64,000 bases of DNA, from the NCBI GenBank assembly GCA_964542755.1, contig CAZIWL010000005.1, forward strand, positions 13,158 to 77,157. The letters are read 5' to 3'. Below, one piece after another: positions 15,284 to 24,545 of this stretch. The DNA comes from SKLM01 sp964542755 (GTDB lineage: Bacteria > Chloroflexota > Anaerolineae > B4-G1). The position numbers and the translations under genes are program-made. Position 1 is the stretch's first letter; every line of letters begins with the position of its first letter. The notes under the pieces are model-generated. The model was not told where the DNA came from, did not search any database, and was given only the letters and a program-made list of their open reading frames with translations.

Positions 15284-17488
15284 CTAGTCGACGTCCTTCG
15301 CACAGCGAAAACCGGCCACGGTGAAGCCGAACTTCGGATCAAGTTGGAAACGATACGCGCTGCGGACGAACTGCTCAGTGTCGTACCACGAACCTCCCCG
15401 GAGTACCTTCTGCGCGCCTGAGGCCGGGCCCGTCGGATTCACGTCCGCTTCCTCACGGTAGTCCCCGTACCAGTCCTCCACCCATTCCCAGACATTGCCT
15501 GCCATATCCAGCGCCCCGCACCAGCTTGCGCCTCCCGGATAGCCCCCTACGGGCCCTGTCTTCGCATACCCGTCGTCGCTGTCCTCGGCAGCCCACTCGG
15601 AGGGGCATCGTGCATCGCAGAAGTTGAGCCGCTGCCCGTCAAAGGTGTCACCCCATGGGAAGACCCGCGCCTCGGGACCCCGGGCGGCATACTCCCACTC
15701 GGCCTCGGTTGGCAACCGTCCTCCTATCCATTCGCAGTAGGCCGCCGCACCGTGCCAGGTAACCTCTAGTACGGGGTGGTCTGCGTAACCGGCCTTGGCC
15801 CGGAAACTATCCCCGGCCTGTTCAATCAACGCGCTCTCGCTCTCCACCTCCAGCCAGTCCGTACCGTCCTCTGCCTGGTTCGTCTCCTGATCGAGGAAGG
15901 TTGCGAACTGCTCGTTTGTCACCTCGGTCCTGTCAATCCAGAAGCTGTCTAGGGTCACACGATGGATTGGCCCTTCCTTTTCGAACACCTCTCTCTGGCA
16001 CTCGTCATTCAGTTCCAGGCAGAACGCTAGCGCGTGCTCGATATCCTCTCTACTTGTGCCCATGTCGAACGCGCCGGCTGGCACGAGGATCATCATGGCC
16101 CCATCCGTCGGTCGGATCTGTGTCTCGACTTCCGGCGTAGCCTCAGTCCCTGCGGGTTCAGGGGTATCCGCTCTGTTCTCGTCAGGCAGAGGGCTGGGGT
16201 CCACGGTCCTCGTCGGCGTCCCGGTGGCGCTCGGCTCACGAGTCGCCGAATCGCCTTCCGTCGCCTCCGCTGTGGATACTCGTCCCAGCTCTCCCACAGC
16301 GTCACCCGAACGCCCCGTCTGACCGGCCAGGACCAGGCCCAGGGCTACTGCGGCAGTGAGGACCGCCAAAGCCAGGCCTCCAAGGGCCCAGGCGATTAGA
16401 GGTATTCCTCCTGGCGTACTGCGTCGCTGTTGGGAGCCCGAGCCAGGCGGAGCTCCATCAGTCGCGCCGCGTCCGGACTGCTGCGATACCCGGCGCAGGT
16501 CCAGATCTGCCTCATCCACCCCCCTCCTGTCTCCCTCGGCGGCGGGCCCGATTCCCCTACGTGGCGTTTCCCTGGAAGAGGCTCGTTCACGCGCTGATCC
16601 CCCGTCATCCCTCGCTCTGATTGTCTTGCGCCCTTGCCGGCCCGATTGCCTACGCTGCAGGGCATCCCGCATGGCTTCAGCGCTCGGAAAGCGACCCTTT
16701 GGATCCTTATGCAACGCGCGATGCACGACCGCAGCCAGGTGTTCCGGAACGTCCGTCCTCACGTCTGTCAGGGATCTCGGTTGTGATTGCTGGATCAGCC
16801 CGATGTTGTGTGCCTGGGCTGCCGGTGTGGTCTCGGTTCGGAATGCAAGATAGGGCTTGCCGGCCAGCATCGTGTAGAGGAGCACCCCCACGGCGTAGAC
16901 ATCGATGCGCGGGTCGTCCCGGACGCCCGAGAGTTGCTCCGGGGCCATGTACTGGACCGTCCCCATGGCCAACCCGGCCGCGGTGTGGAACCTCCGGGTC
17001 ATCATGTCTGTGGAAACGTACGCGATGCCGAAGTCAACCAACTGCACCTGACCATCCTCATCGAAAAGGACGTTGGCTGGCTTGATGTCGCAGTGCACAA
17101 CACCCTTTTGGTGGGCGTAATGCAGGGCCTCGCATAGATCGGCTGCAATGCGGACGACTTGATGGGGCGGGAGCGGCCCATCCTCCAGCCGCTCTTCAAG
17201 CGATCCGCCGGGCAAGTGCTCCATCGCCAGGTAGTAGGTTCCCTGGTCCTGGAAGATGCCGTACGTCCGAGCGATGTACCTGTGCTTGAGGCGGAGGGTC
17301 GCGCGTGCTTCCTGGATGAATCGGTGCACCATCTCCGGATCATCGACGAAGCTGGGTATCAGCTCCTTGATGGCGACAACTTCACCAGTCAGCCGTTCGC
17401 GCGCGAGATAAACGTAGCCGAAACCGCCTCGGCCTACAATGCCAGAAATCTGGTACTTTCCGTCCAGGATCTTTCCTGGCTGTCGCAT
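15284..17488 (-). CDS. Membrane Ser/Thr protein kinase with C-terminal SUMF1 (FGE-sulfatase) domain
   Basis: A 734-aa protein. Residues ~10-270 are a Hanks-type kinase: glycine loop VGRGGFGYVYLA, VVAIKEL lysine, catalytic loop HCDIKPANV (Cys in place of Arg of HRD) and VDFGIAY. A charged linker leads to one membrane helix (~363-390), then a Thr/Pro-rich stretch. The outer SUMF1-type domain (~458-732) has ILVPAGAFDMG, GNVWEWVEDWY and VLRGGSW...GFRCA. The Cys pair of true formylglycine-generating enzymes is absent from the C-terminal block, so this domain is probably a sensor or non-FGE enzyme. ATG 17488 follows AGGAGG; a longer frame to 17587 runs past the promoter and is rejected. Confidence 0.92.
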   Translation of the reverse strand: MRQPGKILDGKYQISGIVGRGGFGYVYLARERLTGEVVAIKELIPSFVDDPEMVHRFIQEARATLRLKHRYIARTYGIFQDQGTYYLAMEHLPGGSLEERLEDGPLPPHQVVRIAADLCEALHYAHQKGVVHCDIKPANVLFDEDGQVQLVDFGIAYVSTDMMTRRFHTAAGLAMGTVQYMAPEQLSGVRDDPRIDVYAVGVLLYTMLAGKPYLAFRTETTPAAQAHNIGLIQQSQPRSLTDVRTDVPEHLAAVVHRALHKDPKGRFPSAEAMRDALQRRQSGRQGRKTIRARDDGGSARERASSRETPRRGIGPAAEGDRRGVDEADLDLRRVSQQSGRGATDGAPPGSGSQQRRSTPGGIPLIAWALGGLALAVLTAAVALGLVLAGQTGRSGDAVGELGRVSTAEATEGDSATREPSATGTPTRTVDPSPLPDENRADTPEPAGTEATPEVETQIRPTDGAMMILVPAGAFDMGTSREDIEHALAFCLELNDECQREVFEKEGPIHRVTLDSFWIDRTEVTNEQFATFLDQETNQAEDGTDWLEVESESALIEQAGDSFRAKAGYADHPVLEVTWHGAAAYCEWIGGRLPTEAEWEYAARGPEARVFPWGDTFDGQRLNFCDARCPSEWAAEDSDDGYAKTGPVGGYPGGASWCGALDMAGNVWEWVEDWYGDYREEADVNPTGPASGAQKVLRGGSWYDTEQFVRSAYRFQLDPKFGFTVAGFRCAKDVD

Positions 17489-17540
17489 AGGGATCCTCCT
17501 GTTTCGACCCCGGTCGCTCAAGGTCCTGGGGTGAGCGGCT

Positions 17541-17569
17541 AGTATAGCATCTCCTGACGGCGCTAACAA
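17541..17569 (-). promoter_or_regulatory. Promoter of the kinase-SUMF1 gene
   Basis: On the minus strand TTGTTA (17564-17569), 17 nt, TATACT (17541-17546). The start would be near 17534, giving a short leader before ATG 17488. Confidence 0.6.
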
Positions 17570-17615
17570 CCCACCACTTGCGCTCAACCACGGCGCGCGG
17601 GGGAGGCTCTCTCAT

Positions 17616-17765
17616 ATGCAAATCCAACACGATTCCTACGAAACTCCTACGAGGAATCCGTATAATCTTGACGAGGCGCAAGATGCGTCGATCCTGTGGC
17701 AGCGCACTATGGTGCAGGAAGAGCGTGGGCGTTTCGAATTGCCGTGGTCTCTCCATGTGAGGTGA
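17616..17765 (+). CDS. Possible 49-aa small protein
   Basis: ATG 17616 follows GGGGAGG by about 10 nt and opens 49 codons, beginning MQIQHDSYETPTRNPYNLD and ending in LPWSLHVR. The product is polar with no membrane segment and no match I recognise. It lies in the 410-nt gap between the divergent kinase gene and clpB. Nothing else supports it; it could be chance. Confidence 0.25.
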   Translation: MQIQHDSYETPTRNPYNLDEAQDASILWQRTMVQEERGRFELPWSLHVR

Positions 17766-17899
17766 TCCAATGGAGCATCATGCACGACGGGGGCGCTTTC
17801 TGGCAATCCCGTGCGAGGGGTGGACGCTCTCTGATCATTGGGTTTGAGCCATGTTAGGCCTATTTGGATAGTTGTCTTTAGAATCGATTGGTGAGTGAT

Positions 17900-20491
17900 A
17901 TGAATCTAAACAAGTTCACGCAGAAAGCACAAGAAGCTGTGATGGAGGCACAGTCGCTGGCGGGCAAGTACAGCCACAGCCAGATCGAACCCGGGCATCT
18001 CCTGCTGGCGCTTCTGCGGCAGGCGGACGGCATCGTCCCACAGGTCGTCCAGAAGCTCGAGGCGAATCCGGGGGAGATGGCCCTGTCCCTTGAGGGCGAA
18101 CTGAAGAAGCGGCCGAGGATTCGTGGCGCGGCAGCCCAGGTGGGCATGTCGCGGCAGCTCGGACGTGTACTGGAAGAGGCCCAGGAGACGGCTCAACGCA
18201 TGCGCGACGAGTACGCGAGCACGGAGCACCTGCTGCTGGCTCTGACCGGCACCCAGGGGGGTGATGCTGCGCGTTTCCTCTCAGCTCATGGCGTCACGGA
18301 GGACGCTGTTCTCAGGGCACTGACCGCCATCCGGGGCAACCAGCGTGTCACCAGTCAGAATCCCGAGGCGACGTACCAGGCCCTGGAGAAGTACGGTCGC
18401 GATCTAACGGAGCTGGCCCGTGATGGCAAGCTGGATCCTGTCATTGGGCGCGACGAGGAGATTCGCCGCGTGATGCGCATCCTGAACCGCCGTACCAAGA
18501 ACAATCCCGTCTTGGTTGGCGAGGCAGGTGTGGGCAAGACAGCGATCGCCGAGGGCCTGGCCCAGCGCATCGCCCACGGCGATGTTCCCGAGGGGCTGAA
18601 GAACAAGCGCATTGTCGAGCTCGATATGGGGGCTTTGGTCGCTGGCGCTAAGTTCCGAGGTGAGTTCGAGGAACGGCTCAAGGCGGTGCTCAAAGAGGTT
18701 ACCGAAGCGGCCGGTCAGGTCATCCTGTTCATCGACGAGCTCCACACCGTTGTAGGGGCTGGCGCGGCGGAGGGTGCCGTCGACGCGGGCAACATGCTCA
18801 AGCCGAAGCTCGCACGCGGTGAGTTGCACGCCATTGGTGCGACGACCTTGAACGAGTACCGGAAGTACATTGAGAAGGATGCGGCCCTTGAGCGACGCTT
18901 CCAGCCCGTCTTTATTGCCGAGCCGGGGGTCGAGGATACCGTCAGCATACTCCGCGGGCTCAAGGAGCGGTATGAGGTCCACCACGGCGTGCGCATCAAG
19001 GACTCGGCCTGCATCTCGGCGGCCACGCTTAGTGATCGGTACATCGCAGACCGTCAGCTCCCAGACAAGGCCATCGACCTCATCGACGAGGCTGCCTCAC
19101 GCCTGCGCATGGAGATTGACTCCAAGCCGTCCGAGCTAGATGAAGTGGATCGACAGATCATGCAGTTGGAGATTGAGCGCGAGGCCCTCAAGAAGGAGAG
19201 CGACACGGCCAGCCGTGACCGGCTCGAGGACCTGGAGAGAGAGCTGGCTGACCTGGAGGAGACGCGGAAGGCCCTGCGCGCGCAGTGGGAGCAGGAGAAG
19301 AGTGCCATCCAAGCGGTCCAGCAGACGAAGGAGCAGATGGATCGAGTCCGTCATCGTATCCAGGAGGCCCAACGGACGCACGACTACGAACAGGCATCGG
19401 AACTCCAGTACGGTCGACTTTCGGAGCTGCAGCGGCAGCTTGAGGCTCAAGAGGAGCGGCTCAACGAGCTCCAAGAAGGTGGTGCTATGCTCAAGGAGGA
19501 GGTCGGCTCAGAGGAGATCGCCGAGGTCGTCTCTGAATGGACAAGCATCCCCGTCGCCAAGCTCCTTGAGGGAGAGCGAGAGCGTTTGCTCCGCATGGAG
19601 GAGGCTCTCCACCGCCAGGTTGTGGGACAGGAGGAGGCCGTCGAGGCCGTCTCAAACGCCGTGCGACGGGCCCGCGCCGGTCTGCAGGATCCCAACCGGC
19701 CCATCGGGACCTTCATCTTCCTCGGTCCAACGGGAGTCGGCAAGACCGAGCTGGCCAGGGCTCTGGCCCAATTTCTCTTCGACACGGAAGAGGCCATGAT
19801 TCGCATCGACATGAGCGAGTACCAGGAGCGGCATACTGTCTCCCGCTTGATCGGTGCCCCTCCCGGGTACGTAGGCTATGAGGAGGCCGGTCAGCTCACT
19901 GAGGCCGTTCGACGCCGTCCCTACAGCGTGGTCCTTTTTGACGAGATCGAGAAGGCCCACCCGGAGGTCTTCAACACCCTCCTCCAGCTGTTGGACGAGG
20001 GCCGTCTGACCGATGGGCAGGGGCGGACGGTGGACTTCCGGAACACGATCATCATCATGACGAGCAACGTCGGCAGCCGCTGGATCAAGGACAAGGGTGT
20101 CGATGAGGCGCGAGACAAGGTGATGGAGGAGCTCGATCGCATCTTCCGTCCCGAGTTCCTCAACCGCATCGACGAGATCATTCTCTTCCGCAGCCTCACC
20201 AAGGAGGACTTGCGAAGGATCGTCGACATCCAGATGCGCCATCTGCGTCGTCTGCTCGACGAGCGGAAGATGGACTTGCAGATGACGGATGAAGCACGGC
20301 GTCATCTGGCCGAGGTCGGCTACGATCCGGTCTACGGTGCCCGTCCACTCAAGCGCGTCATCCAGCGGCAGGTGCAGGATCCGCTGGCCCTGTCGCTCCT
20401 CCGGGGAGAGTTCGACGAGGGCGACACCGTACGGCTGGAGGCACCTAACGGGCGCATTACGTTCAAGAAGGCCGAGGCTGCTTCGGCTTGA
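17900..20491 (+). CDS. clpB: ATP-dependent chaperone ClpB
   Basis: An 863-aa Hsp100 disaggregase. The N-terminal Clp_N repeats (1-145) bind substrate. NBD1 has Walker A GEAGVGKT (~207-214) and a DELH Walker B. The long coiled-coil M domain (~405-525, rich in Glu/Arg/Gln) separates ClpB from ClpC. NBD2 has GPTGVGKT (~611-618) and the D2-small domain ends the protein. There is no IGF/LGF loop for ClpP that I can pick out, as expected for ClpB. ATG 17900 follows GGTGAG; TTG 17888 is a possible alternative start. It cooperates with DnaK/DnaJ to dissolve aggregates. The upstream gap has no clear sigma-A promoter, only a half-site GTTGTCT (17871-17877) like the clpC palindrome. Confidence 0.96.
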   Translation: MNLNKFTQKAQEAVMEAQSLAGKYSHSQIEPGHLLLALLRQADGIVPQVVQKLEANPGEMALSLEGELKKRPRIRGAAAQVGMSRQLGRVLEEAQETAQRMRDEYASTEHLLLALTGTQGGDAARFLSAHGVTEDAVLRALTAIRGNQRVTSQNPEATYQALEKYGRDLTELARDGKLDPVIGRDEEIRRVMRILNRRTKNNPVLVGEAGVGKTAIAEGLAQRIAHGDVPEGLKNKRIVELDMGALVAGAKFRGEFEERLKAVLKEVTEAAGQVILFIDELHTVVGAGAAEGAVDAGNMLKPKLARGELHAIGATTLNEYRKYIEKDAALERRFQPVFIAEPGVEDTVSILRGLKERYEVHHGVRIKDSACISAATLSDRYIADRQLPDKAIDLIDEAASRLRMEIDSKPSELDEVDRQIMQLEIEREALKKESDTASRDRLEDLERELADLEETRKALRAQWEQEKSAIQAVQQTKEQMDRVRHRIQEAQRTHDYEQASELQYGRLSELQRQLEAQEERLNELQEGGAMLKEEVGSEEIAEVVSEWTSIPVAKLLEGERERLLRMEEALHRQVVGQEEAVEAVSNAVRRARAGLQDPNRPIGTFIFLGPTGVGKTELARALAQFLFDTEEAMIRIDMSEYQERHTVSRLIGAPPGYVGYEEAGQLTEAVRRRPYSVVLFDEIEKAHPEVFNTLLQLLDEGRLTDGQGRTVDFRNTIIIMTSNVGSRWIKDKGVDEARDKVMEELDRIFRPEFLNRIDEIILFRSLTKEDLRRIVDIQMRHLRRLLDERKMDLQMTDEARRHLAEVGYDPVYGARPLKRVIQRQVQDPLALSLLRGEFDEGDTVRLEAPNGRITFKKAEAASA

Positions 20492-20506
20492 TGCTTTCGG
20501 TAGGCA

Positions 20507-20538
20507 GGGCCGCCCACACGCCGCCACAAGGGCGGCCC
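20507..20538 (+). terminator. GC-rich hairpin after clpB
   Basis: Stem GGGCCGCCC (20507-20515) / GGGCGGCCC (20530-20538) with a 14-nt loop, no T-tract. It is a likely transcript end just after the clpB stop. Confidence 0.5.
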
Positions 20539-20685
20539 CGCAGCTCAGTGCGAGTCTGGTCGGGCCGGCTATGATGGGGGATACGGCGTCCCTATGCTCA
20601 CCCGTTCTTCAGCCGGATGCATGGTGAGACATCGAGCACGCTCCAACCACATCCCGTCTTCTGGGGGCAACTCGCTGCCCAATAC

Positions 20686-20701
20686 GTTGTCTCGAGACAA
20701 C
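20686..20701. promoter_or_regulatory. 16-bp perfect palindrome over the clpC -35 box (operator candidate)
   Basis: GTTGTCTCGAGACAAC is its own reverse complement and overlaps the -35 hexamer TTGTCT. It does not match CIRCE (HrcA), HAIR (HspR) or the CtsR direct repeat. A dimeric repressor bound here would block RNA polymerase. Confidence 0.6.
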
Positions 20702-20715
20702 TTGTTAGGTATAAT
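20687..20715 (+). promoter_or_regulatory. Promoter of clpC
   Basis: TTGTCT (20687-20692), 17 nt, TATAAT (20710-20715). The transcription start is expected near 20722, leaving a 75-nt leader with a hairpin (20729-20759). Confidence 0.75.
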
Positions 20716-20728
20716 CACAATCAGTAGT

Positions 20729-20785
20729 CCTCTGGCGCGTGTCCCTACAGAGCCAGAGGGCACCGGTCCCGTAGGGCTAGAGGAG
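20729..20785 (+). promoter_or_regulatory. clpC leader hairpin with anti-Shine-Dalgarno segment
   Basis: CCTCTGGC (20729-20736) pairs with GCCAGAGG (20752-20759). The overlapping TCCTCT (20728-20733) could instead pair with AGAGGA (20779-20784), the ribosome binding site. CCCTAC (20743-20748) can also pair with GTAGGG (20771-20776). Such mutually exclusive pairing could make translation temperature- or factor-dependent. Confidence 0.35.
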
Positions 20786-20796
20786 TCAACTGGTCG

Positions 20797-23298
20797 ATGA
20801 TGAGGTTAGACCGTTTCACTGAGCGGGCGCAGGCGGCGGCCCAGCGGGCCGTCCAGATCATGGGGCGCTATGGACACACGCAGGTGGACACGGAACATAT
20901 CTTCCTGGCGCTCCTGGAGCAACCTCAAGGCGCCATCTCCGACCTGATGGAACAGCTCGGCGCCGATACCGAGCAGGTCGAGAAGAAGCTCGACGAGGCA
21001 CTGCAGGACAGTGCCAAGGCCAACGTCTACGGCGGCGGGGGCATGGGGCAGGTATTCATCACCCCGCGCGTGAAGCGCGTGTTGGACCGCGCGAACGCCG
21101 AGGCGAATCGGCTCAATGATGACTATATCTCCACCGAGCACATCTTCTTGGCCATCGCGAGCGAGAGGGACACGCTGCCCGCCCGCATCCTTCGAGAGCA
21201 GGGCATCTCCAAGCAACGGATCTACGAGGCCATCAAGGAGCTGCGGGGTGGCAAGCGAGTCACCGATCGACGAGCTGAGACCCACTATCGGGTTCTGGAG
21301 AAATACAGCCGAAACCTGACCCAGATGGCGCACGAGGGGAAGCTTGACCCCGTTATCGCCAGGGATGATGAGATCCTCCGTTTGATCCAGATCCTCTGCC
21401 GCCGCACTAAGAACAACCCGGTCCTTATCGGTGAACCCGGAGTGGGCAAGACTGCCATCGCCGAGGGTCTGGCCCAGAAGGTCGCCGAAGGGGATGTCCC
21501 CGAGATTCTGATGGGGCGGGAGGTTGCCCAGTTGGATCTAGCATCAATGGTGGCCGGGACTCACTTCCGCGGCGAGTTCGAGGAGCGGCTGAAAGCGACC
21601 ATCGAGGAGATCCAGAGTTCTGAAGGAGATATCATCCTCTTCATCGATGAGCTTCACAACGTGGTGGGGGCTGGGGCCGGCATGGGGGCGCTCGATGCCT
21701 CAAACATGATGAAACCAGCGCTGGCTCGCGGTGAACTCCAGTGTATCGGGGCGACCACGCTCGATGAATATCGTCAATACATTGAGCAGGATGGTGCCCT
21801 GGAGCGGCGATTTGCCCCCATCTTCGTCGATGAGCCAACAGTCGAGAAGGCTGTGGTCATGCTCGAGGGGCTGCGGGACCGATATGAGGCACACCACAAG
21901 GTTCACATATCGGATCAAGCGATTCAGGCGGCTGCTCACCTCTCGCACCGCTACGTCACGGACCGCCGCCTTCCTGATAAGGCTATCGACCTGATGGACG
22001 AGGCCGCGGCCAAACTGCGCGTTGCCCTCCACACCCTCCCTCCGGAGTTGAAGGAGATGCACATTGAGCTCCAGCGCCTCCAGACGGAGATCGACGCGGC
22101 CAGCAATATGGAGGATTACCAGCGGGCGGCCGAGTTGAAGACCGAGCGCATCAACCTTCAGGCTGAGTTCAACCTGCAGCGCGAGATATGGCAGCAGGAG
22201 AATCAGCTGGACGAGACCATTGAGGAGAAGGACATCGCGGAGGTCATAGCCAAGTGGACCGGCATTCCTGTGGCGCGCATGCTGGAGACGGAGTCGGACA
22301 AGCTGCTCCGGATGGAGGATGCGATCCACGAGCGCATTATCGGACAGGAGGAGGGCGTCGCCGCGGTCTCCGATGCCATCCGGCGCGCCCGGTCCGGGTT
22401 GAAGGATCCCAGCCGTCCTATCGGCAGCTTCATCTTCCTCGGCTCGTCGGGTGTGGGGAAGACAGAGCTGGCCAAGGCGCTGGCATGGTTCCTCTTCGAC
22501 GACGAGGATGCCCTGGTTCGCATCGACATGAGTGAGTATCGGGAGCGGCACACTGTCTCGCGCCTCTTTGGTGCGCCTCCGGGATACATCGGTCACGAGC
22601 GCGGCGGCCAGTTGACCGAGGCGGTTCGCCGCCGACCTTATCGGGTTGTCCTCTTTGATGAGATCGAGAAGGCCCACCCGGACGTGTGGAACGCGCTTCT
22701 TCAGATTCTGGACGAGGGGCGGCTCACTGATGGTCAGGGTCGCATCGTGAACTTCCGGAATACCGTCGTGATCATGACGTCCAACGTCGGGACCTCGTTT
22801 GCTCATGAGGGTGGCACGCTAGGCTTCATGCGCTCCGAGGAGGACGGGCAAGGTGGCACGGTGAATCAGGAGCGCATCAAGCGCGAGCTCAAGGACACCT
22901 TCCGACCGGAGTTCCTCAACCGCATCGACGAGGTCATCGTCTTCAACAACCTGACGGTGGAGGACATGGAGAGCATCGTCGACCTTCAGATGGCTGAGGT
23001 ATCGGATCGACTCTCCGACGTGGGTCTGCAGGTCCGGCTGACTGACTTGAGCCGACGGTGGCTGGCGCGGAAGGGTTTCGATCCTCAGTTTGGAGCCCGA
23101 CCTCTTCGCCGTGCTCTCCAGCGGCACGTGGAGAGCCCTCTCAGCGTCAAGCTCCTACGGGGGGACTTCGAGCGCGGAGACATCGTGGTCGTCGACGTGG
23201 CGGACGATGATCTCATCTTCCAGACCAGCACTGAGTGGACGGAGCTGAGCGAGAAGACCAGGGAGCCCGTCGCCGGAGAGGTGAGCGTCGAGTCGTAG
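20797..23298 (+). CDS. clpC: ClpC-type AAA+ unfoldase
   Basis: An 833-aa Clp ATPase. Clp_N repeats cover 1-145, NBD1 has GEPGVGKT (~211) and DELHNVVGAGA, a short linker carries a UVR-like segment (EDYQRAAELKTE, ~437-450), NBD2 has GSSGVGKT (~548), and a D2-small domain follows. The short middle domain with UVR motif marks ClpC rather than ClpB. ClpC feeds proteins to ClpP; no clpP gene is nearby. There are two adjacent ATG codons (20797 and 20800) behind AGGAG. It follows clpB by 305 nt but has its own promoter and palindromic operator, so the two are separately regulated. A terminator follows at 23367. Confidence 0.92.
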   Translation: MMRLDRFTERAQAAAQRAVQIMGRYGHTQVDTEHIFLALLEQPQGAISDLMEQLGADTEQVEKKLDEALQDSAKANVYGGGGMGQVFITPRVKRVLDRANAEANRLNDDYISTEHIFLAIASERDTLPARILREQGISKQRIYEAIKELRGGKRVTDRRAETHYRVLEKYSRNLTQMAHEGKLDPVIARDDEILRLIQILCRRTKNNPVLIGEPGVGKTAIAEGLAQKVAEGDVPEILMGREVAQLDLASMVAGTHFRGEFEERLKATIEEIQSSEGDIILFIDELHNVVGAGAGMGALDASNMMKPALARGELQCIGATTLDEYRQYIEQDGALERRFAPIFVDEPTVEKAVVMLEGLRDRYEAHHKVHISDQAIQAAAHLSHRYVTDRRLPDKAIDLMDEAAAKLRVALHTLPPELKEMHIELQRLQTEIDAASNMEDYQRAAELKTERINLQAEFNLQREIWQQENQLDETIEEKDIAEVIAKWTGIPVARMLETESDKLLRMEDAIHERIIGQEEGVAAVSDAIRRARSGLKDPSRPIGSFIFLGSSGVGKTELAKALAWFLFDDEDALVRIDMSEYRERHTVSRLFGAPPGYIGHERGGQLTEAVRRRPYRVVLFDEIEKAHPDVWNALLQILDEGRLTDGQGRIVNFRNTVVIMTSNVGTSFAHEGGTLGFMRSEEDGQGGTVNQERIKRELKDTFRPEFLNRIDEVIVFNNLTVEDMESIVDLQMAEVSDRLSDVGLQVRLTDLSRRWLARKGFDPQFGARPLRRALQRHVESPLSVKLLRGDFERGDIVVVDVADDDLIFQTSTEWTELSEKTREPVAGEVSVES

Positions 23299-23366
23299 AC
23301 GTCGAGCCCCCATCTCGGTGACGGGGCGAGCGGATGCATCAGCGCGACGTGTCAGTGTGACGTGTC

Positions 23367-23396
23367 AGAAGGGCCTGGAGACATCCAGGCCCTTCT
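23367..23396. terminator. Bidirectional hairpin between clpC and degV
   Basis: Stem AGAAGGGCCTGGA (23367-23379) / TCCAGGCCCTTCT (23384-23396), 13 bp perfect, loop GACA. It lies between the converging clpC and degV genes; the T content after it on the plus strand is modest (CAGTTCTTCAC). Confidence 0.75.
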
Positions 23397-23487
23397 CAGT
23401 TCTTCACAGTTCTGCTGGCTCTTGTCCGAGCCGGTCGTGGCCGAGATTCCCACCGGCCCCGCGCAGTTCGGTTGGCGGCTGCTCTGT

Positions 23488-24342
23488 CTAGGAGACGGGG
23501 AAGAAACTCACCCCCACTGTGCCCGGGCCGGAGTGGACCGCCAAGGCTGGTGATAGTTCGCTCACCAGGATCTCGGCGCACTCAAAATGAGTGGTCACCA
23601 TCGCTTGCAGCTGGTCCAGCCGCTCCCGCGCCGCCACGTGTGTGAAGGCTACCTTGATGCGGGCCCCTTCGCCCACCCGCTGCTGCATCAGATCGACGAT
23701 CCGCCGGTACGCCTTGAGCCGGCTGCGGGCTGTCCCGAGCGCCACGATCTCCCCATCCGCCATGCTGATAATGGGCTTGATATTCAGCAGAGAACCGAGG
23801 AGGTGTTGGGCCTTCCCAATCCGTCCGCCCATGTAGAGATAGCGCAGGGTGTCTGCTGTCTGGATCATCAGACCTTTTCGAGCCGTCTCCCGGGCCCTTT
23901 CGAGCACGTCCTCAAATCCCTTCCCGGTCATCGCGGCGCGAGCTGCCTCGACAGCGACCCAGCCCTGGGACATCGCCACCTGGAGCGTGTCGACAACCTC
24001 CACCCGGACATCGGGTGTTCGTTCACGGAACATCTCCACGGCTGCACGACAGGATTGATAAGCGCCGCTGCCGTGAGAGGTCATCGTCAGCGCGAGGACA
24101 CCTTGCACCCGACTCGCTAGATTCCTGAGCCCCCGGAAATAGTCACCTGGAGCCGGGTTGGAGGTGGTCGGCAGCTTGCTGGCTCGTGCCAGCCAGTCGG
24201 CGAACTCCGCCGGCTTGACGTCGACCATGTCCTTGAGGGTCTCCAGCCCACGGTGGACGTAGTAGGGAACCACCTCGATTTGCAGCCTCTCGATCAGCCT
24301 TCGAGGGATGCTGGCCGTTGTATCCGTGAGAATGCCGATCAA
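23488..24342 (-). CDS. DegV family fatty-acid-binding protein
   Basis: A 284-aa DegV protein. The N-terminal lobe starts IGILTDTTASIPRRL and contains the lipid-contact motif TSHGSGAYQSC. The C-terminal lobe has IQTADTLRYLYMGGRIGKA and LLNIKPIISMADGEI. DegV proteins bind fatty acids; in Firmicutes the FakB members serve fatty acid kinase. No fakA gene is in view. The start is taken as TTG 24342 behind GGAGG; a GTG at 24375 is an alternative. The frame runs open to 24585, into the dispersed repeat, but the promoter at 24499-24527 excludes that part. Confidence 0.9.
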   Translation of the reverse strand: MIGILTDTTASIPRRLIERLQIEVVPYYVHRGLETLKDMVDVKPAEFADWLARASKLPTTSNPAPGDYFRGLRNLASRVQGVLALTMTSHGSGAYQSCRAAVEMFRERTPDVRVEVVDTLQVAMSQGWVAVEAARAAMTGKGFEDVLERARETARKGLMIQTADTLRYLYMGGRIGKAQHLLGSLLNIKPIISMADGEIVALGTARSRLKAYRRIVDLMQQRVGEGARIKVAFTHVAARERLDQLQAMVTTHFECAEILVSELSPALAVHSGPGTVGVSFFPVS

Positions 24343-24498
24343 TGCTGTTTGCCCTCCATTCTGCTGCTGCGACACGCGGATGAGGCTGAAACGCGTTCTA
24401 ATGCCGATACTCGGGGTCGTTCGTTGGTTAAGCTCCCGCGCCAAGTTTCTTCGTCCACGCACTCTCCACCGCAAGAAAGCTTGATGCTGGACAAGTCC

Positions 24499-24527
24499 AT
24501 TATACGTCTGAGGCAAGCCCACGTCAA
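24499..24527 (-). promoter_or_regulatory. Consensus promoter of degV
   Basis: On the minus strand TTGACG (24522-24527), 17 nt, TATAAT (24499-24504). The start near 24492 gives a 150-nt leader. The dispersed element copy C ends 18 bp upstream. Confidence 0.75.
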
Positions 24528-24545
24528 TCGGGCGCCCGCCGCGCG

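Noticed and set aside
17578..17760. 60-aa open frame upstream of clpB
   Set aside because: Basic, low-complexity composition and no ribosome site; the alternative 49-aa frame in the same stretch has better support but is still doubtful.
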